The translations under genes and the position numbers were made by a program. This document shows positions 35,190-43,870 of a stretch of DNA of 64,000 nt, piece by piece. Each line of letters begins with the position of its first letter. Position 1 is the first letter of the stretch. Below the pieces are notes generated by a model that was not told the origin of the DNA, searched no databases, and saw nothing but the letters and a program-made list of their open reading frames with translations. Where the stretch lies: NCBI RefSeq assembly GCF_003261175.1, contig NZ_QLNP01000105.1:62001-126000 (forward strand). Reading direction: 5' to 3'. Origin of the DNA: Arthrobacter globiformis. Its GTDB lineage: Bacteria > Actinomycetota > Actinomycetes > Actinomycetales > Micrococcaceae.

Positions 35190-36824
35190 ATGGCAATGAA
35201 TCAGAGGGCCTTGAAGAGCGCTATCGCGCTGGCAGGCGTTTCCGCTTTCGCACTCACAGCCTGCACCGGCCCGTCCGGAGGCGGGGGAACGTCCACCGGC
35301 GGCGCCGGCGGAGGCACCATCACCTACGGCACCACGGATAAAGTTGTCACCCTGGACCCCGCCGGCTCCTACGATGCAGGCTCATTCATGGTGATGAACC
35401 AGGTCTATCCGTTCCTCATGAACTCCAAGCCCGGATCAGCCGAGGCCAGCCCGGACATCGCGGAATCCGCCTCCTTCACGAGCCCCACGGAATACACCGT
35501 GAAGCTTAAGCCGGGCCTCAAGTTCGCCAACGGCCACGCGCTGACGGCCTCGGACGTCAAGTTCTCCATCGACCGCGTCGTTAAAATCGCGGACCCCAAT
35601 GGACCGGCGTCATTGCTCGCGAATCTGAAATCGGTGGCAGCGAAGGATGACTCCACCGTCGTCTTTACGCTTAAGGCGGCGAACGACCAGGTCTTCCCGA
35701 GCGTCCTCGGTACCAACACCGGTCCCATCATCGATGAAGAAGTCTTCCCGGCGAACAAGATCATGAGTGATGACGAGATCGTCAAGGGCAAGCCCTTTGC
35801 GGGCCAGTACACGATCGAGAGCTACAAGAAGAACGAGCTTGTCAGCCTCAAGGCCAACCCGGACTACAACGGCGTGCTCGGCAAACCCGCCAACGACGGC
35901 GCCACCATCAAGTACTACGCCGACTCCAACAACCTGAAGCTGGACGTGCAGCAGGGCAACATCGACGTGGCCGGCCGCAGCCTGACAGCCACCGACGCCG
36001 CGGACCTTGAAAAGGACTCGAAGGTCAAGGTGCACAAGGGCCCCGGCGGTGAACTGCGCTACATCGTCTTCAACTTCGACACCATGCCCTTCGGCGCCAA
36101 GACGGCCGACGCCGACGCCAAGAAGGCGCTCGCCGTCCGCCAGGCCATGGCCGACATTGTGGACCGGGACGCCATCGCAACCCAGGTCTACAAAGGCACC
36201 TACCTTCCTGCGTTCTCGGTCGTTCCGGATGGCCTGCCAGGCGCAGCGCAGCCCCTCAAGGAGATGTACGGCGACGGCAACGGAAAGCCCGACCTTGACA
36301 AGGCCAGGAAGGCATTCGACGACGCCGGCATCACCGGCACGGTCAACATCAAACTGCAGTACAACCCGGACCACTACGGCAAGTCCTCCGGTGATGAATA
36401 CGCCATGATCAAGGAACAGCTGGAAAAGTCGGGCCTGTTCAAGGTGGACCTGCAGTCCACGGAGTGGGTGACCTACTCCAAGGCACGCACCGCGGACGCC
36501 TACCCGGTCTACCAGCTTGGCTGGTTCCCGGACTACTCCGACGCGGACAACTACCTCACGCCGTTCTTTATCCCGGGTAACTTCCTCAAGAACCACTACG
36601 AGAACCCGGCGGTCACTGACATCATCAAGAAGCAACTGGTGACAGCTGACAAGACCGAGCGCGAAAAGTCTCTCGGCGACGCGCAGACGGCCGTTGCCAA
36701 GGACCTTTCCACGTTGCCGCTGCTGCAGGGCGCCCAGCTGATGGTTGCCGGCGCGGATGTCAAGGGCGTGGAACAGACGCTGGACCCGTCATTCAAGACC
36801 CGCCTCGGAGTGATCTCGAAGTAG
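35190..36824 (+). CDS. ABC transporter substrate-binding lipoprotein (SBP family 5, peptide type)
   Basis: A 544-residue lipoprotein: signal peptide with lipobox FALTAC (Cys about 25), a Gly/Thr-rich linker, then a family 5 extracellular solute-binding domain (GTTDKVVTLDPAGSYDAGS, and KLKPGLKFANGHALTASDVKFSIDRV typical of DppA/OppA). It captures peptides or similar ligands for the permeases and ATPase encoded downstream. The frame is open upstream to 34842 but ATG 35190 places the signal peptide correctly, with GAAAG as a weak ribosome-binding site. A long hairpin separates it from the permease genes. Substrate not readable from sequence. Confidence 0.92.
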   Translation: MAMNQRALKSAIALAGVSAFALTACTGPSGGGGTSTGGAGGGTITYGTTDKVVTLDPAGSYDAGSFMVMNQVYPFLMNSKPGSAEASPDIAESASFTSPTEYTVKLKPGLKFANGHALTASDVKFSIDRVVKIADPNGPASLLANLKSVAAKDDSTVVFTLKAANDQVFPSVLGTNTGPIIDEEVFPANKIMSDDEIVKGKPFAGQYTIESYKKNELVSLKANPDYNGVLGKPANDGATIKYYADSNNLKLDVQQGNIDVAGRSLTATDAADLEKDSKVKVHKGPGGELRYIVFNFDTMPFGAKTADADAKKALAVRQAMADIVDRDAIATQVYKGTYLPAFSVVPDGLPGAAQPLKEMYGDGNGKPDLDKARKAFDDAGITGTVNIKLQYNPDHYGKSSGDEYAMIKEQLEKSGLFKVDLQSTEWVTYSKARTADAYPVYQLGWFPDYSDADNYLTPFFIPGNFLKNHYENPAVTDIIKKQLVTADKTEREKSLGDAQTAVAKDLSTLPLLQGAQLMVAGADVKGVEQTLDPSFKTRLGVISK

Positions 36825-36847
36825 GGCCCCACCCCATCAGGTCCTGA

Positions 36848-36896
36848 CCAGCCAAGGAGGCGGGACGCCTTCCGGGCGTTCCGCCTCCTTGCTGGC
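36848..36896 (+). terminator. Long intercistronic hairpin between binding protein and permease genes
   Basis: AAGGAGGCGG then ACGCC (36854-36869) pair with GGCGT then CCGCCTCCTT (36875-36890), with one mismatch, and the stem extends to CCAGC/GCTGG outside one bulge. No T-run follows. It could partly terminate transcription or protect the upstream message, giving more binding protein than permease. Confidence 0.65.
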
Positions 36897-36954
36897 CGGT
36901 GAACAGCGGATTCCGGATCCGTGAACGGACCCGGAAACACAGAATCAGGCAGTA

Positions 36955-38046
36955 ATGACAACTCTTATTGAGGCGCCGCCAAGCGACGCAGACGGCCTTT
37001 TGCCGACAAAGAAAAAGAAGTCCGGCGGGGGACTGGGCCAGTACATCCTGATCAGGTTCCTCCTGATCTTTCCAACCATTTTCATCCTGGTCACCATGGT
37101 GTTCTTCCTCATGAGGATCACCGGCGACCCCATCACGGCTGCCATGGGCGGCCGGCTGCCTCCGGACCAGCTGCAGCAGCGGATCCACGACGCCGGATAT
37201 GACCGGCCGCTTCCCGTCCAGTACTTCGAATACCTGGGCCAACTGGTGACCGGCAATTTCGGCACCACCCTCTCTGACAACCGCCAGGTCACTGAGATGC
37301 TGGCAACCTACGGTGCGGCCACGCTCGAACTTACCGTCAACGCGCTCATCGTCGCGCTTCTGGTGGGCATTCCATTCGGGATGATCGCTGCCCACCGCAG
37401 GGACCACGCACCGGACGCGGTACTGCGCGTCTTTGCCATTCTCTGCTACGCCACGCCCGTATTTTTTGCCGGGCTGCTGCTGAAGCTGACCTTTGCCGTG
37501 TGGCTAGGCTGGCTGCCCGTGGCGGGTCGGGCGAAAACCTCCAGCGAACTTGCCCTCACGGGGCTCCAGGCGCCAAGCGGGATTTACTGGCTGGACGCGC
37601 TCAGAAGCGGCAATATGGCCGCCCTCGGCGACGTGATGGCGCATGCCGTCCTGCCCGCGGTTGCCCTCGGCCTGCTGACAGCGGGCATCTTCCTCCGTCT
37701 GGTGCGCACGAATCTCATCGGCACGCTGGGCCGCGACTACATCGAGGCGGGCCGCTCCCGCGGCGTTAGCGAATTCCGGCTGGTCACCAAGCACGCCTAC
37801 AAGCCTGCCCTCATCCCCATCATCACCGTCATGGGCCTGCAGATCGCGGTGATGCTCGGCGGCGCCGTGCTTACGGAAAAAACCTTTGAGTGGAAAGGGC
37901 TGGGCTTCCAGCTGGCCAACTACCTGACGGCCCGTGACTTCGTGGCCGTACAGGGCATCGTGGTCCTCCTGGCCGTCATCGTCGCCATCACCAACTTCAT
38001 CGTGGACATCGTGGCCGCGCTGATCGATCCCCGTGTGAGGTACTGA
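36955..38046 (+). CDS. Peptide-type ABC transporter permease (DppB-like)
   Basis: A 363-residue inner-membrane protein with about six helices. It carries a DppB-type N-terminus (YILIRFLLIFPTIFILVTMV), the external loop DRPLPVQYFEYLGQLVTGNFG, and the EAA coupling loop (YIEAGRSRGVSEFRLVTKHA) that contacts the ATPase. About 35 extra N-terminal residues are Lys-rich and cytoplasmic. It pairs with the DppC-like gene two bases downstream. Confidence 0.92.
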   Translation: MTTLIEAPPSDADGLLPTKKKKSGGGLGQYILIRFLLIFPTIFILVTMVFFLMRITGDPITAAMGGRLPPDQLQQRIHDAGYDRPLPVQYFEYLGQLVTGNFGTTLSDNRQVTEMLATYGAATLELTVNALIVALLVGIPFGMIAAHRRDHAPDAVLRVFAILCYATPVFFAGLLLKLTFAVWLGWLPVAGRAKTSSELALTGLQAPSGIYWLDALRSGNMAALGDVMAHAVLPAVALGLLTAGIFLRLVRTNLIGTLGRDYIEAGRSRGVSEFRLVTKHAYKPALIPIITVMGLQIAVMLGGAVLTEKTFEWKGLGFQLANYLTARDFVAVQGIVVLLAVIVAITNFIVDIVAALIDPRVRY

Positions 38047-38048
38047 CA

Positions 38049-39071
38049 ATGAGCACCAACCCTCCAGTGGCAGCCACCATGCACCACAAGGCACCGCTGC
38101 TCAAACGGCTGCCCGTCATTTCCCACTTCAACAAAAGCGTCGGACTCCAGCGGGGCATGCTCGTCGTCGGCCTCGTCCTGACCGGCACGTTCCTCCTGAC
38201 CGCCATTTTCGCGCCGCTCCTCGCCCCCTACGGATATGCGCAACTTTCCGACGCCGACGGCAGCTTTCCCACGCAGCAGCCCCCCGGCGGAAAGCATCTG
38301 TTGGGCACCACCGTCGGCGGCTATGATGTCCTGTCCCGGGTGATCTGGGGCTCCCAGACCGCCATCCTCGTGATCGTTGTGGCCGTGGTGCTGTCCATCT
38401 TCGCGGGCGTCATCCTCGGCCTGGTGAGCGGATACCTCGGCGGCTGGCTCGACCGTGTCCTCGTGGTGGTGGCAGACGCCATCTACGCATTCCCGTCATT
38501 GCTGGTGGCCATCGTCATGGCCATCGTCATCAGCGGCGGCGAGTCCAGCCTCTTCGGAGGCGTGCTCGCCGCGGCGATTTCCATCACGGTGGTGTTCATT
38601 CCGCAGTACTTCCGGGTCATCAGGGCGGAGACCATCAGGCTCAAGGCGGAACCCTTCGTCGAATCGGCGAAGGTGGTGGGCGCCTCCAGCGTCCGCATCA
38701 TGGGCCGGCACATCTACCGGAATGCCACCCGCACCCTTCCGCTGATTTTCACCCTGAATGCTTCCGAGGCGATCCTGACCCTCGCAGGCCTGGGCTTCCT
38801 GGGATTCGGCATCGAGCCCTCGTCCGCCGCCGAATGGGGCTTCGACCTCAATAAGGCGCTGGCTGACACCACCTCGGGCATCTGGTGGACCGGCGTGTTC
38901 CCGGGCCTCGCCATCGTCTGGACTGTGCTTGGCCTGACACTGGTGGGGGAGAGCATCAATGACCTCAACGATCCCCGCCTCCGCGGGCGCAAGCGCGCCG
39001 GGAACAAGGGCGGACCGGACTCGACCGCGGCGGCCCAGGCAGCCATTTCAGCAGATGTGAGAAGCTCATGA
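38049..39071 (+). CDS. Peptide-type ABC transporter permease (DppC-like)
   Basis: A 340-residue DppC-family permease. It has an N-terminal membrane anchor (LVVGLVLTGTFLLTAIFAPLLAPYG), the GGKHLLGTTVGGYDVLSRVIWGS segment, five further helices and the EAA loop around FVESAKVVGASSVRIMGRHI. Its last four bases overlap the ATPase gene start (ATGA), showing tight coupling. Confidence 0.92.
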   Translation: MSTNPPVAATMHHKAPLLKRLPVISHFNKSVGLQRGMLVVGLVLTGTFLLTAIFAPLLAPYGYAQLSDADGSFPTQQPPGGKHLLGTTVGGYDVLSRVIWGSQTAILVIVVAVVLSIFAGVILGLVSGYLGGWLDRVLVVVADAIYAFPSLLVAIVMAIVISGGESSLFGGVLAAAISITVVFIPQYFRVIRAETIRLKAEPFVESAKVVGASSVRIMGRHIYRNATRTLPLIFTLNASEAILTLAGLGFLGFGIEPSSAAEWGFDLNKALADTTSGIWWTGVFPGLAIVWTVLGLTLVGESINDLNDPRLRGRKRAGNKGGPDSTAAAQAAISADVRSS

Positions 39072-40783
39072 CCATCAATATCGGATCTGTTTCTGACCGG
39101 CACGCAGCCGGCGCCGGACCGGTGCTGGACATCGACCATCTCAAGGTCACGTTCGCCACCGACGCCGGGGACGTCCACGCCGTCAAGGACGTGAGCCTTG
39201 AAGTGAAGGCGGGGGAAGTGCTCGCCATCGTCGGCGAATCCGGCTCCGGCAAGACGGTGACGGCCAAGACCATCCTCGGCCTGCTGCCGGAAACCGCCAT
39301 CAGCTCCGGCGCCGTGGTGATCAACGGCAGCAACGTCATCAGTGTCAGCCCGGGGAGGCTCCGCCAGATCCGGGGACGGGACGTGGCCATGGTCTTCCAG
39401 GAGCCGTCCACGGCGCTGAATCCCGTGTTCACCGTCGGGTGGCAAATCGCCGAAGGGATCCTCGCCCACGCCGGCCGGGACGGCGGCCAGCGCGTCACGG
39501 CAAAGGAAGCGAAGGTCCGGGCCATCGAGGCCCTGCGCAAGGTGGGCATCCCGGACCCTGAAACGCGCGTCAACTACTACCCGCATCAGTTCTCCGGCGG
39601 CCAGAAGCAGCGCGTGGTCATCGCCGCGGCGCTTGCCCTGAACCCGGGGCTGATCGTGGCGGACGAACCCACCACCGCCTTGGATGTCACTGTGCAGGCG
39701 GAAATCCTGGAGCTCCTGCGGGACCTGAGGGACAAGTACGGGACGTCCATTGTGCTGATCACGCACAACATGGGCGTCGTGGCCGACCTCGCCGACCGCG
39801 TCGTGGTGATGTACCAGGGCGACGTTGTCGAGGAAGCCAGCGCGAAATCCCTCTTCGCCGAGCCGCGGCAGGACTACACCCGGAAGCTGCTGGCCGCCGT
39901 CCCGCACCTTGGCCGGCACTCGGCGTCCGAAGGAATGACGGAGCGGGCGCACCAAGGCGGGCAGGTGCTGGTGGAGGCCAAAGGCCTCACCATCGAATAC
40001 CCGGGCAGGCTGGGCAGCCCGGCTTTCAAGGCCGTTGACGGCGTCAGCTTCACGGTATCCGAGGGCGAAGTGTTCGGACTCGTTGGCGAATCCGGTTCCG
40101 GAAAGACCACCATCGGCCGGGCCATCGCCGGCCTTAACCGGACCACCGGCGGAAGCCTGAACGTCCTGGGCTACGAGATGCTGAACTTCAAGGAACGGAC
40201 CTTCAAGCCGCTCCGCAAGGAAATCGGGTTCGTCTTCCAGGACCCGGCAGCGTCCTTCAACCCGCAGCTGACCATCGGCGACTGCGTTGCCGAACCGCTG
40301 GTCATCCACACCAACCCTTCACCGGCGCAGGCGCGCAAGCGCGTGGGTGAGCTGCTGGAGTCAGTCCAGCTGCCGGCGTCGTACGCTGACCGTTTCCCGC
40401 ATGAGCTCAGCGGCGGGCAGCGCCAGCGCGCATCACTGGCGCGTGCGCTGATCCTGAACCCGAAATTGCTCATCGCCGATGAGCCGACGTCGGCACTGGA
40501 CGTTTCGGTGCAGGCGAAAGTACTAGAGCTCTTCCGCGAAATCCAGCAGGAGTTCGGGTTCGCGGCGCTGTTCATCAGCCACGACCTGGCTGTGGTGGAC
40601 ATGCTGTCGCACTGGGTCGGGGTGCTGTACAAGGGCAAGCTCGTTGAGCAGGGAATCGGTCACCACGTCATGGGCTCCCCGCAGCATGACTACACGAAGC
40701 GCCTGATCGCGTCGCTGCCTGTCCCGGATCCGGCCGAGCAGGCCAAACGCCGGGAGGACCACCGCGCCCTGCTGGGCATCTGA
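39068..40783 (+). CDS. Fused two-domain peptide-type ABC transporter ATPase (DppD-DppF-like)
   Basis: A 571-residue protein with two ABC ATPase domains in tandem, replacing the separate DppD and DppF subunits. Domain 1: Walker A GESGSGKTVTAK (about 56), signature FSGGQKQRV, Walker B LIVADEPTTALD. Domain 2: Walker A GESGSGKTTIGR (about 340), signature LSGGQRQRAS, Walker B LLIADEPTSALD. Both domains look catalytically complete. It ends the importer operon; a bidirectional terminator follows. Confidence 0.94.
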   Translation: MTINIGSVSDRHAAGAGPVLDIDHLKVTFATDAGDVHAVKDVSLEVKAGEVLAIVGESGSGKTVTAKTILGLLPETAISSGAVVINGSNVISVSPGRLRQIRGRDVAMVFQEPSTALNPVFTVGWQIAEGILAHAGRDGGQRVTAKEAKVRAIEALRKVGIPDPETRVNYYPHQFSGGQKQRVVIAAALALNPGLIVADEPTTALDVTVQAEILELLRDLRDKYGTSIVLITHNMGVVADLADRVVVMYQGDVVEEASAKSLFAEPRQDYTRKLLAAVPHLGRHSASEGMTERAHQGGQVLVEAKGLTIEYPGRLGSPAFKAVDGVSFTVSEGEVFGLVGESGSGKTTIGRAIAGLNRTTGGSLNVLGYEMLNFKERTFKPLRKEIGFVFQDPAASFNPQLTIGDCVAEPLVIHTNPSPAQARKRVGELLESVQLPASYADRFPHELSGGQRQRASLARALILNPKLLIADEPTSALDVSVQAKVLELFREIQQEFGFAALFISHDLAVVDMLSHWVGVLYKGKLVEQGIGHHVMGSPQHDYTKRLIASLPVPDPAEQAKRREDHRALLGI

Positions 40784-40799
40784 GCACAAATTACACGGC

Positions 40800-40843
40800 A
40801 GACCGGCGTCCCCGCCCCAGTCAGAGGGCAGGGACGCCGGTCT
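40800..40843. terminator. Bidirectional terminator between convergent genes
   Basis: AGACCGGCGTCCC (40800-40812) is the exact complement of GGGACGCCGGTCT (40831-40843), placed 17 bp after the ATPase gene stop and 9 bp before the stop of the convergent oxidoreductase gene. Confidence 0.8.
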
Positions 40844-40851
40844 CCGACGTT

Positions 40852-41508
40852 CTAGTCAGATACCACCTTGATGTTGAACACATTGTTCCCCTGCTTCAAA
40901 AAAATCCGCAGCCACAGCGGCAGCCACATTTCCAGGCCCCGCGCCGACTCGAGCGGGCCCAGGTCCCGGATGTGTTCAGTCCGCCAGCCGAATTCCCGCA
41001 GGATTCCGGCCACCACTGCCTTGGCCTCCGCGTCGTCCCCGGCCATGAACACGTCGTGATCCCCGCCCGCCAGCCGGTCCGGCGCCACCATGACATCAGC
41101 GCGCATGGTGTTCAGTGCCTTCACCACGCGGGCCGTGGGAAACGCCCGCTGGATGGTTTCCGCCAGGCTGTCGGTGTTCGAGATGGAGAGCGACGGCGGA
41201 AAGCCGGCGGAGTGGTCCAGCGGGTTGGCCACATCGATCAGCACCTTGCCGGCGAGGTTCTTTGTGCTGGCCGCAGCCAGCACCTCCAGCGAAACGGCGC
41301 CGGGCGTCGCGTTGATGACCACCTCGGCCTCCGCGGCGGCGTCGAAGAACGTCGCGGCTTTGGCCCGCGGCCCCGCTTCAGCGGCCCACCCCACGGCAGC
41401 TTCGTTGGTGGCGGTCCGTGACCCGAGCACCACGTCGTGCCCGGACTCCACGAGTTTTCCCGCCAAGGTCCTGCCCGCCACACCGGTACCAAGAACTGCA
41501 ATCCTCAT
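40852..41508 (-). CDS. NADP(H)-binding oxidoreductase, F420-dependent NADP reductase-like
   Basis: A protein of about 218 residues with an N-terminal Rossmann motif MRIAVLGTGVAGRTLAGKL followed by LGSRT (a pattern favouring NADP), then INATPG and VLIDVANPLD. These match the NADP oxidoreductase, coenzyme F420-dependent family (Npd/Fno and relatives). Whether it uses F420 cannot be told; many actinobacterial relatives act on other substrates. ATG 41514 abuts GGGAGG, so ATG 41508, six bases after it, is the better start. The gene is divergent from the chorismate mutase gene. Confidence 0.78.
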   Translation of the reverse strand: MRIAVLGTGVAGRTLAGKLVESGHDVVLGSRTATNEAAVGWAAEAGPRAKAATFFDAAAEAEVVINATPGAVSLEVLAAASTKNLAGKVLIDVANPLDHSAGFPPSLSISNTDSLAETIQRAFPTARVVKALNTMRADVMVAPDRLAGGDHDVFMAGDDAEAKAVVAGILREFGWRTEHIRDLGPLESARGLEMWLPLWLRIFLKQGNNVFNIKVVSD

Positions 41509-41593
41509 GTGCATCCTCCCTCATCGGTATGTGCGAACACTTACATTCTCCGCCGGCATCCTTAACACGGGCAGGGAGCCCTGCAGTGCCCAT

Positions 41594-41599
41594 AGACTG
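41594..41599 (+). promoter_or_regulatory. -10 box of a probable leaderless promoter for chorismate mutase
   Basis: TAGACT ends five bases before the ATG at 41605, with no ribosome-binding site. It is the same hexamer as before the lipoprotein and secA genes. Confidence 0.5.
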
Positions 41600-41604
41600 G
41601 AACC

Positions 41605-42024
41605 ATGACCGAGCTGAACCATGATCTGCCTGACACCGACTCCTACAATCCTGCCGCCAGCTCCCTGGCCGGGCATGTGGATCCTGCGGTGATGGCGGAG
41701 CTGCTATCAATCCGGTCAAGCATCGACAACATCGATGCAACCCTCGTCTACCTTCTCGCGGAGCGGTTCAAGGCGACACAGAAGGTGGGTTTCCTTAAGG
41801 CTGCGCACCGCCTTCCCGCCGGGGATCCCGGCCGTGAAACCGCCCAGATTGCCCGGCTTCGACGCCTTGCCGAGGACGCCCAGCTGGACCCGGCGTTCGC
41901 GGAAAAGTTCCTGAACTTCATCATCGGCGAGGTGATCCGGCACCACGAGGCGATCGCCGAGGACCACAACGCCGCCGGAACAGCCGACGGGTCGGCCAGC
42001 CACTCCGCACCGCTTACCGCCTAA
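41605..42024 (+). CDS. Chorismate mutase (AroQ class)
   Basis: A 139-residue all-helical chorismate mutase, converting chorismate to prephenate for Phe and Tyr synthesis. It shows the AroQ pattern: LSIRSSIDNIDATLVYLLAERFKATQKVGFLKAA with Arg, Asp and Lys active-site positions, then REtAQIARLRRLAEDA and FLNFIIGEVIRHHE. There is no secretion signal, so it is the cytoplasmic enzyme; actinobacterial forms often need DAHP synthase as partner. The MetE-like gene starts three bases after its stop. Confidence 0.9.
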   Translation: MTELNHDLPDTDSYNPAASSLAGHVDPAVMAELLSIRSSIDNIDATLVYLLAERFKATQKVGFLKAAHRLPAGDPGRETAQIARLRRLAEDAQLDPAFAEKFLNFIIGEVIRHHEAIAEDHNAAGTADGSASHSAPLTA

Positions 42025-42027
42025 GCC

Positions 42028-43068
42028 GTGCCGGACCCAGAGCTCCAGCTGCCCGCCCAGGTAACCGCCACCGCCCTGGGACCCTGGCCGGGCCAGGACC
42101 CGGTGGAGGCCACCCGCATCATCCGCGGTGAGCTCGGCAGCCCGCACCTGCCCTTTCTTGCCGAACTGCCTGACCGTGGCGTCGGTGCCGACGCCATAGG
42201 CCGCACCGCCTCACTCCTGGTGGACCTGGCAGTGGACGTGCAGCCGCACGGCTGGCGGATCGTTGACCGGCCCGGGCGCGACCTGGTCCGGGCAAGGTCC
42301 GCCCTGTCCACGGACATCAACGTGCTGGCCGACATCGCCGGCGAAGAGGACATCGCCGCCGACGAATTCAAGGTCCAGCTGCGCGGCCCCCTGAGCCTGG
42401 CCGCCGGCCTGCACCTCCACAACGGCGAGCGTGCCCTGATCGACTACGGCGCCCGCCGCGACATCGCTGCTTCCCTCGCCGCCGGGGTCGGCGCGCACCT
42501 GACGAAGGTGTCCGCCGCCGTTCCCGGGGCCAGGCTCGTGGTGCAGCTCGACGAACCGGACATTGCCTCGGTCCTCGCTGGCACCATCCCCACCTCCAGC
42601 GGCTACCGGACCCTGCGCTCCGTCGCCGGACACGAGGTCACGGAGCTCTGGCGCGTGGTAGTTGATGCGCTCCGGGAGGCGGGGGCGGCCGAGATCGCCA
42701 TCGCAGTCCCGGAGATCGAGGCCCCATTCGAACGTATCGTGGCTGCCGGCGCGGACGCCATCGCGGTTCCACTGCGGGCCCTGACCGCCAGGCAGTGGGA
42801 ACAGCTCGCGGAGGCAGTCGAAGCCGGCAAGCGGCTCTGGGCCGGGGCCCTGCAGGCCGACGGACCGGGCGGCGTGCCGAAGGCATCCGACGTTGTTGAA
42901 TCTGTCCGCCGTCCGTGGCAGCAGCTTGGACTGCCGCTGGCGTCGCTCGGCACGGTGCGGGTCACGCCGTCGGGCGGCCTTGAAAGGCAGTCACCAGCCG
43001 CCGCGACGGAGGTCCTTACCCGCCTGACACAGGTTGCCGACGGCCTGAACCAGCTGGCGCTCGGCTAA
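42028..43068 (+). CDS. MetE-like TIM-barrel protein without cysteines (Rv3015c-like)
   Basis: A 346-residue protein resembling the C-terminal barrel of cobalamin-independent methionine synthase and M. tuberculosis Rv3015c. MetE binds catalytic zinc through His, two Cys and Glu; this protein contains no Cys at all, so it is very unlikely to be a methionine synthase. Segments such as FLAELPDRGVGADAIGRTASLLVDL and FKVQLRGPLSLAAGLHLHNGE are characteristic. GTG start three bases after the chorismate mutase stop, so co-transcribed. In mycobacteria the homologue lies beside ligA and near mnmA. Function unknown. Confidence 0.75.
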   Translation: MPDPELQLPAQVTATALGPWPGQDPVEATRIIRGELGSPHLPFLAELPDRGVGADAIGRTASLLVDLAVDVQPHGWRIVDRPGRDLVRARSALSTDINVLADIAGEEDIAADEFKVQLRGPLSLAAGLHLHNGERALIDYGARRDIAASLAAGVGAHLTKVSAAVPGARLVVQLDEPDIASVLAGTIPTSSGYRTLRSVAGHEVTELWRVVVDALREAGAAEIAIAVPEIEAPFERIVAAGADAIAVPLRALTARQWEQLAEAVEAGKRLWAGALQADGPGGVPKASDVVESVRRPWQQLGLPLASLGTVRVTPSGGLERQSPAAATEVLTRLTQVADGLNQLALG

Positions 43069-43099
43069 TCAGCGCCAGGGTCAGCAGGCTGGGGCTTCC

Positions 43100-43870
43100 T
43101 CAGCTTCGTCGCTCCCAGCGGTCGGGCCTGGCATACGCCGGGAGGAAACCGGCTGAAGAACTTCCGGACGGATAGGGTTCCAGGCGGTAGTCGAAATGGC
43201 CGGCGTAGACCAGGACGAGGCCGAGCTGCGGCTGGATTACCTTCACCTGGATCCTGTGCCGTCCAGTTTCCCCCGCGTCCGGGTCCCACCACTGCTCCGC
43301 GTACGCTTTCGCGTCAAGGGCGCCCGGCAGCGGCAACCGGAGCGGGCCGAGGAACAGCCGTGATACTTCGGAGACTCCGCGCAACCTACCCTCCGCTGTC
43401 ACGTCGAGATTCAGGTCCGTGACCAGCCGGCGGTACCGGCCCACGTAGTCCACCAGGCGTGCTTTGCCATCGCCGGCGCCCGCTTCCATGCTGGTGGTGT
43501 CCTGAAAGATCCTCGTCCTGCCGGGGAAGAATATCTCGCGCCTGGCAGTCAGGCTGGTGCGGCCGAACGGATCGAGATGCGCATGGTTTTCGATCCGGAA
43601 CGGCACGCCCTCGCCGTACTCCGGAAAGAAGGCCTGCTCACCGGCGATCAGCCGAAGCATCGGCCGCAGCCGCTGCTGCGTGCAGCCCACCACGTCGAAA
43701 ACGCCCTCGCCGACGCCGAAGCTGCCGGAACCCGGGGCGAGCGAAAAGTACTCCTGCAGTTCCGGCTGCAGCCGGAAGAAGGCGGCGCCCAGCGCCTGGC
43801 GGTAAATCGGGGTGTTCACGGCGGCTCCTGACATCCGGCCTGATGATTCTGCATTCCCGCTGACACTCAC
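43100..43870 (-). CDS. DUF4166 domain protein
   Basis: A 256-residue protein with a DUF4166 domain over most of its length (IYRQALGAAFFRLQPELQEYF at the start; VSRLFLGPLRLPLPGALDAKAYAE and VIQPQLGLVLVYAGHFDYRLEPYP near the end). No membrane segment or signal peptide. The GTG start overlaps the DUF58 gene's stop (GTGA); an internal ATG at 43834 is an alternative. It is the last gene of the six-gene MoxR operon. Function unknown; some DUF4166 domains are fused to Rossmann-type oxidoreductases. Confidence 0.75.
   Translation of the reverse strand: MSVSGNAESSGRMSGAAVNTPIYRQALGAAFFRLQPELQEYFSLAPGSGSFGVGEGVFDVVGCTQQRLRPMLRLIAGEQAFFPEYGEGVPFRIENHAHLDPFGRTSLTARREIFFPGRTRIFQDTTSMEAGAGDGKARLVDYVGRYRRLVTDLNLDVTAEGRLRGVSEVSRLFLGPLRLPLPGALDAKAYAEQWWDPDAGETGRHRIQVKVIQPQLGLVLVYAGHFDYRLEPYPSGSSSAGFLPAYARPDRWERRS

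Noticed and set aside
38714-40309. 531-codon minus-strand frame opposite the ABC transporter genes
   Set aside because: Lies opposite intact permease and ATPase genes with complete motifs; no domain features of its own.
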